A stretch of 16,807 bases of DNA, taken from the NCBI GenBank assembly GCA_937973555.1, contig CALJKL010000022.1:1-16807 (forward strand), read 5' to 3'. Within the stretch, counting starts at the first letter, position 1. Every line of letters starts with the position of its first letter. The position numbers and the translations under genes were made by a program. Positions 14,021-16,807 of this stretch are shown piece after piece. The DNA is from an uncultured Flavobacteriales bacterium. GTDB lineage: Bacteria; Bacteroidota; Bacteroidia; Flavobacteriales; Weeksellaceae. Under the pieces are notes generated by a model. The model had not been told where the DNA came from. It did no database searches and saw only the letters and a program-made list of their open reading frames with translations.

Positions 14021-14617
14021 ATGTCATTCGAATTACCAAAACTTAATTATGCCTATGATGCTCTTGAGCCAACTATTGATGCAAGAACAATGGAAATTCA
14101 CCATACCAAACACCACCAGGCATATGTAGATAATCTTAATAATGCTATTAAAGGTACTGCCCATGAAGGAAAATCTATAGAAGAAATCTGTAAAACAGCC
14201 GTAGATGTTCCTGCGATTAGAAATAATGGAGGTGGACACTACAATCATACCCTGTTCTGGGAAATCCTTACACCAGGTGGTAGCAATGTGCCAGTAGGAA
14301 AGGTGAAGGATGCCATTGAAGCATATGGAGGATACGAAAAATTTAAAGAAGATTTTTCTAATGCAGCCAAAACAAGATTTGGTTCAGGATGGGCTTGGCT
14401 TTGCAAAAAACAAGACGGAAGCCTAGAAGTATGCTCTACACCAAACCAAGACAATCCGCTTATGCCAAATTTAGGTTGCGGAAACACTCCTATTTTAGGA
14501 ATAGATGTTTGGGAACATGCATACTATCTGCATTATCAAAACAGAAGACCAGATTATGTTATTGCTTTTTTTGATGTCATCAATTGGGATAAAGTAGAAG
14601 AAAATTACAACAAATAA
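14021..14617 (+). CDS. sodA: Superoxide dismutase, Fe/Mn family (Mn-type active site)
   Basis: Converts superoxide to hydrogen peroxide and oxygen; cytosolic, as no signal peptide is seen. From the ATG at 14021 the product is 198 residues (MSFELPKLNYAYDALEP), the normal start. An upstream ATG at 13922 would add 33 residues that cross the promoter and are rejected. Metal ligands are H27 (HHTKHH), H76 (NHTLFW), and D162 and H166 in DVWEHAYY. GGGHYNHTLFW and Q143 in NQDNPLM are the residues usually found in the manganese enzyme; iron enzymes normally carry the active-site glutamine nearer the second histidine. Cambialistic use of either metal cannot be excluded, so the symbol sodA rests on these residues. 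It has its own promoter element and terminator. Confidence 0.95.
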   Translation: MSFELPKLNYAYDALEPTIDARTMEIHHTKHHQAYVDNLNNAIKGTAHEGKSIEEICKTAVDVPAIRNNGGGHYNHTLFWEILTPGGSNVPVGKVKDAIEAYGGYEKFKEDFSNAAKTRFGSGWAWLCKKQDGSLEVCSTPNQDNPLMPNLGCGNTPILGIDVWEHAYYLHYQNRRPDYVIAFFDVINWDKVEENYNK

Positions 14618-14636
14618 TTTTTCTTCAATTTAGAAT

Positions 14637-14667
14637 AAAAAAGGTTCAGAATTTTCTGAACCTTTTT
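14637..14667. terminator. Bidirectional intrinsic terminator between sod and the DUF6146 gene
   Basis: AAAAAGGTTCAG and CTGAACCTTTTT form a perfect inverted repeat around AATTTT, with A and T runs on both sides. It lies 20 bases after the sod stop and directly abuts the stop of the convergent minus-strand gene at 14670. Confidence 0.9.
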
Positions 14668-14669
14668 GT

Positions 14670-15089
14670 TTATCTTCCTTCTGACAGGCTTAATCCCGGA
14701 AGCCTTAGTCCATATTTCCATTGTACATAGGCAAAAACTTGATAGAGCTTGTATTCGAATTTTAAACCATACTTTTCATTTGGATCATATTCTATGGCAG
14801 ATTCTATTACACTTCTATGTTTCCCGGAATAATAGAGTGCATTCCATTCGTTTACCAATAGGGTATTTTTAGTTTTAAGATAGCTTTCGGTATAGAAGCT
14901 CATGGGTTTTGCAATGGCATTCAGAAAATAATCAAATTGGGTATCTATTACGTCCAAATCCCATTCGCCATCATCCGTTTTTTCAGGCCTCATAGCCGTT
15001 TTTTGCGAGCCGTTTTCTGCTATTTTTTTCTGCGAATTACAGTTCAACAATAATGCTGATAAAGTAAAAATGAAAATTAAATTTTTCAT
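14670..15089 (-). CDS. DUF6146-type small lipoprotein
   Basis: A 139-residue exported protein of unknown function. The N-terminus (MKNLIFIFTLSALLLNC) is a lipoprotein signal peptide with the modified cysteine at C17, so the mature protein is anchored in a membrane. Residues 18-40 are a polar linker. The core, from about residue 43 (WDLDVIDTQFDYFL) to the end, contains NEWNALYYSG, VIESAIEYDPNEKYGLKFEYKLYQVFAYVQWKYGL. These match, as far as I recall, the DUF6146 family of Flavobacteriia lipoproteins. It begins 32 bases downstream of the secreted nuclease-family gene on the same strand with no terminator between, so the two are probably co-transcribed, and it ends on the shared terminator. Confidence 0.8.
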   Translation of the reverse strand: MKNLIFIFTLSALLLNCNSQKKIAENGSQKTAMRPEKTDDGEWDLDVIDTQFDYFLNAIAKPMSFYTESYLKTKNTLLVNEWNALYYSGKHRSVIESAIEYDPNEKYGLKFEYKLYQVFAYVQWKYGLRLPGLSLSEGR

Positions 15090-15121
15090 GACAAAAATGT
15101 TTGTATAAGTAAATTTAGTAA

Positions 15122-16330
15122 TTATTTAGATGTTGGAAGATATTCTTTTTGAATAACCACAAAAGCCGGAAAATGATCGCTATATCCTCCTGTAAAAGTA
15201 TCTCCAGACCAAGAGCGGAAGGGGTATCCTTTGTATTGACCTTCAGCGGTAATTAAGTATGAAGGAGCATAGATTTCTGCCTTGAAAACGGAATAATTTT
15301 TCTGTACATTTTCAGACAGGGCATTTTTGGAAACAATAATTTGGTCAAACAAATTGGGAGCATCTCTATAGCCTAATGAAGCCACACCTTGTTTGAACAT
15401 TTTATACATTAGATTGTAATAAGGATATTCTTCGGAGAGGTCTTTTTTGTCGCCAACGGCTTTTAGGTAGTTTTTTAAACTTGGGCTTACAGGATCATCA
15501 TTGAAGTCGCCCATAGCAAAAAGCAAGGTTTCTGGAGCTTCATTTTTTATTTTGTCCATTTCTTCGCGCAAAGCATTGGCGGCAAAATTACGCTTGGCCT
15601 GTGAAGCTGCTTCTCCTCCTCTTCTGGAAGGCCAGTGGTTCATGAAAATCGCAATTTTTTCGCCATCCAAAAGGCCTTTTACCACTAATATATCCCGCGT
15701 ATATTCTCTTTTACCATATTCATCAAAAATCACCAATTCCCTTTTGTAAGAATCTGTAACGGTAAATCTTTTCTTTTGATAAATAAGTCCCACATCTATG
15801 CCTCTGGCGTCATAAGAATTATAATGTACTATTCCCCAATCAATTTTATTGAGGACGGGCTGCTTAATAAGGTCTTCTATCACCTGTCTGTTTTCTACTT
15901 CTATTAGACCTACAATGGTGGGAAGCGTCTTGGTATATTGCACGCCCAATTCAGAGATTACTTTAGCTTCATTGCTTAGTTTTTGGTGGTAGACTTTAGA
16001 AGTATAATTTTTGACACTTTTGGGAGTGAATTCAGCATTTAGGGTCTGATATCTTATTACTTTTTTATCGATTAATAGATTATCACTCCATTGCCCTTTG
16101 TAGTCTTCTGTTACCTGAAGAAATTGAAGGGAATCAATAGGCAAGCTTCTATGAAATCTAGGGTTGTTTTTGGGCAAAGTACCGTCAATATAATCTGCTG
16201 AAGGAATGGTGTCCCAAAGGTTTTCTACATTCAAAAAAGCTATCGTGGCTCTTTTTACCTGAAGGGGCGACTTTTGTGCAAAAACAATTGCTATAGCTAG
16301 AGAAAAAGCGAAAGTGATATATTTTTTCAT
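15122..16330 (-). CDS. Secreted endonuclease/exonuclease/phosphatase (EEP) family protein
   Basis: A 402-residue exported phosphoesterase of the EEP fold (DNase I / exonuclease III superfamily). Residues 1-18 are a signal peptide, cleaved after FA before Q19, so it acts in the periplasm or outside the cell. Core motifs appear in order: LNVENLWD (33-40) with N34, LIEVEN with metal-binding E144, NHWPSRRGG (231-239) with H232, MGDFNDDP (273-280) with D275 and N277, FDQIIVS (328-334), and the closing GYSDHFP with D385 and catalytic H386. All expected catalytic residues are present, so it should be active on a phosphodiester; DNA, RNA or another phosphoester cannot be distinguished. Length and motifs fit Bacteroidetes proteins annotated as endonuclease. 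It is the first gene of a probable two-gene unit with the DUF6146 lipoprotein. Confidence 0.9.
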   Translation of the reverse strand: MKKYITFAFSLAIAIVFAQKSPLQVKRATIAFLNVENLWDTIPSADYIDGTLPKNNPRFHRSLPIDSLQFLQVTEDYKGQWSDNLLIDKKVIRYQTLNAEFTPKSVKNYTSKVYHQKLSNEAKVISELGVQYTKTLPTIVGLIEVENRQVIEDLIKQPVLNKIDWGIVHYNSYDARGIDVGLIYQKKRFTVTDSYKRELVIFDEYGKREYTRDILVVKGLLDGEKIAIFMNHWPSRRGGEAASQAKRNFAANALREEMDKIKNEAPETLLFAMGDFNDDPVSPSLKNYLKAVGDKKDLSEEYPYYNLMYKMFKQGVASLGYRDAPNLFDQIIVSKNALSENVQKNYSVFKAEIYAPSYLITAEGQYKGYPFRSWSGDTFTGGYSDHFPAFVVIQKEYLPTSK

Positions 16331-16433
16331 ACTGTTTTGGGTTTTAAATTGATTTTAAATCAGAACAATTTAATAAATTATTTTTAACTTAAAAACAATA
16401 AATTGGTTCAAAAAATTGGCTTGGTTGAGCATT

Positions 16434-16807
16434 CTATTTGTTCCTATTCAAATTATTAATTGGTTTTTTACGATCACCACGCTTAACAAAGGCATCTTTC
16501 TCAATGAAATGTTGTAGTTTTTCACTAAGTTGCTTAATTAATTTATATTCTTTTTGGTCGACCGTTAGTATGCTGTCGTTTACAGCTGTGACCACTCCGC
16601 TTTTAAATGCCGTAATTCCGGCACCGGGTGAATAAATTTCCATACGCGGTACAATGAGTAAGAAACTGATGATGACTGAGCTTCCAAGAACCCAATACAT
16701 CACTTTTCTAGCACCAAAAAGATCTGACAACCAACCTCCAAAAGCTCTAATAACACCAGAAGGTAAGCTAAAAAGCGATGCCATCAAACCTGCAGTCGCC
16801 AATGACA
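16434..16807 (-). pseudogene. NarK-like MFS transporter fragment, 5' end outside the window and 3' end probably lost
   Basis: The reading frame enters from the right edge (…SLATAGLMASLF) and stops at 16434. It shows one membrane segment with the MFS loop motif GGWLSDLFGARK, a second segment (VMYWVLGSSVIISFLLIV), then a soluble stretch RMEIYSPGAGITAFKSGVVTAV that resembles the periplasmic insert of some nitrate/nitrite transporters. After that insert a complete transporter should have about four more membrane helices, but here the frame ends in RGDRKKPINNLNRNK. In the next frame, from about 16471, I can read VKNQLII, a stop, then GTNRMLNQANFL, which weakly resembles the expected VKKKQLLAKG…TRIYFQANV. 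I infer a frameshifted, decaying gene. A normal short C-terminus or sequence error remains possible. Confidence 0.6.

Noticed and set aside
16350..16362. TGATTT-T-AAATCA palindrome upstream of the secreted nuclease-family gene as an operator
   Set aside because: AT-only, short and single; no second copy or known binding-site match.

Overview
Most of this window (about position 650 onward) is a stretch of Flavobacteriia-type chromosome, closest in feel to the Weeksellaceae (Chryseobacterium, Cloacibacterium, Riemerella and relatives). The evidence is the AT-rich coding with ATT/ATA and TTA/TTG codons, the near absence of Shine-Dalgarno sequences, several TAnnTTTG promoter elements, a fused MurF-alanine racemase, a flavobacterial-type thymidine kinase without its usual zinc cysteines, and Rho with a long disordered insert. 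The first ~630 bases look different. They hold the end of a polyprenyl synthetase gene at about 46% GC with CTC/ATC-dominated codons, and a 27-residue FAD-oxidase-like tail fused in frame to a flavobacterial coiled-coil ORF. I read this as a junction between two genomes, most probably an assembly chimera.

Layout: 2-298 foreign polyprenyl synthetase end (+); 299-548 no gene seen; 549-1223 chimeric coiled-coil ORF (-); 1280-9696 a run of six closely spaced + strand genes: thymidine kinase, MurF-Alr, patatin/beta-barrel protein, YbeY, MnmG and a SAM methyltransferase. Next come pgk (-), a 650-base gene-free region of about 20% GC, a DUF4293 membrane protein (-), rho (+), superoxide dismutase (+), a DUF6146-type lipoprotein and a secreted endonuclease/exonuclease/phosphatase-family protein (both -), and a broken or partial NarK-like transporter (-) running off the right end. 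Intrinsic terminators separate the blocks.

The most important non-coding signals concern chromosome replication and segregation. Two perfect parS sites (TGTTTCACGTGAAACA) flank mnmG, immediately upstream of mnmG and of the next gene. About 2.5 kb further on, the very AT-rich 11059-11591 region carries three DnaA-box-like 9-mers, each one mismatch from TTATCCACA. Together with mnmG (gidA), a classical origin neighbour, this suggests the window contains or lies next to the chromosomal origin, although oriC itself is inferred and not proven.

Functionally the genes are housekeeping: DNA precursor salvage (tdk), peptidoglycan precursor synthesis (murF-alr), rRNA and tRNA maturation or modification (ybeY, mnmG), glycolysis (pgk), transcription termination (rho) and oxidative stress defence (sod), plus envelope and secreted proteins typical of the phylum. 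The DUF4293 gene and rho are transcribed divergently from promoters that appear to interleave within 47 bases.
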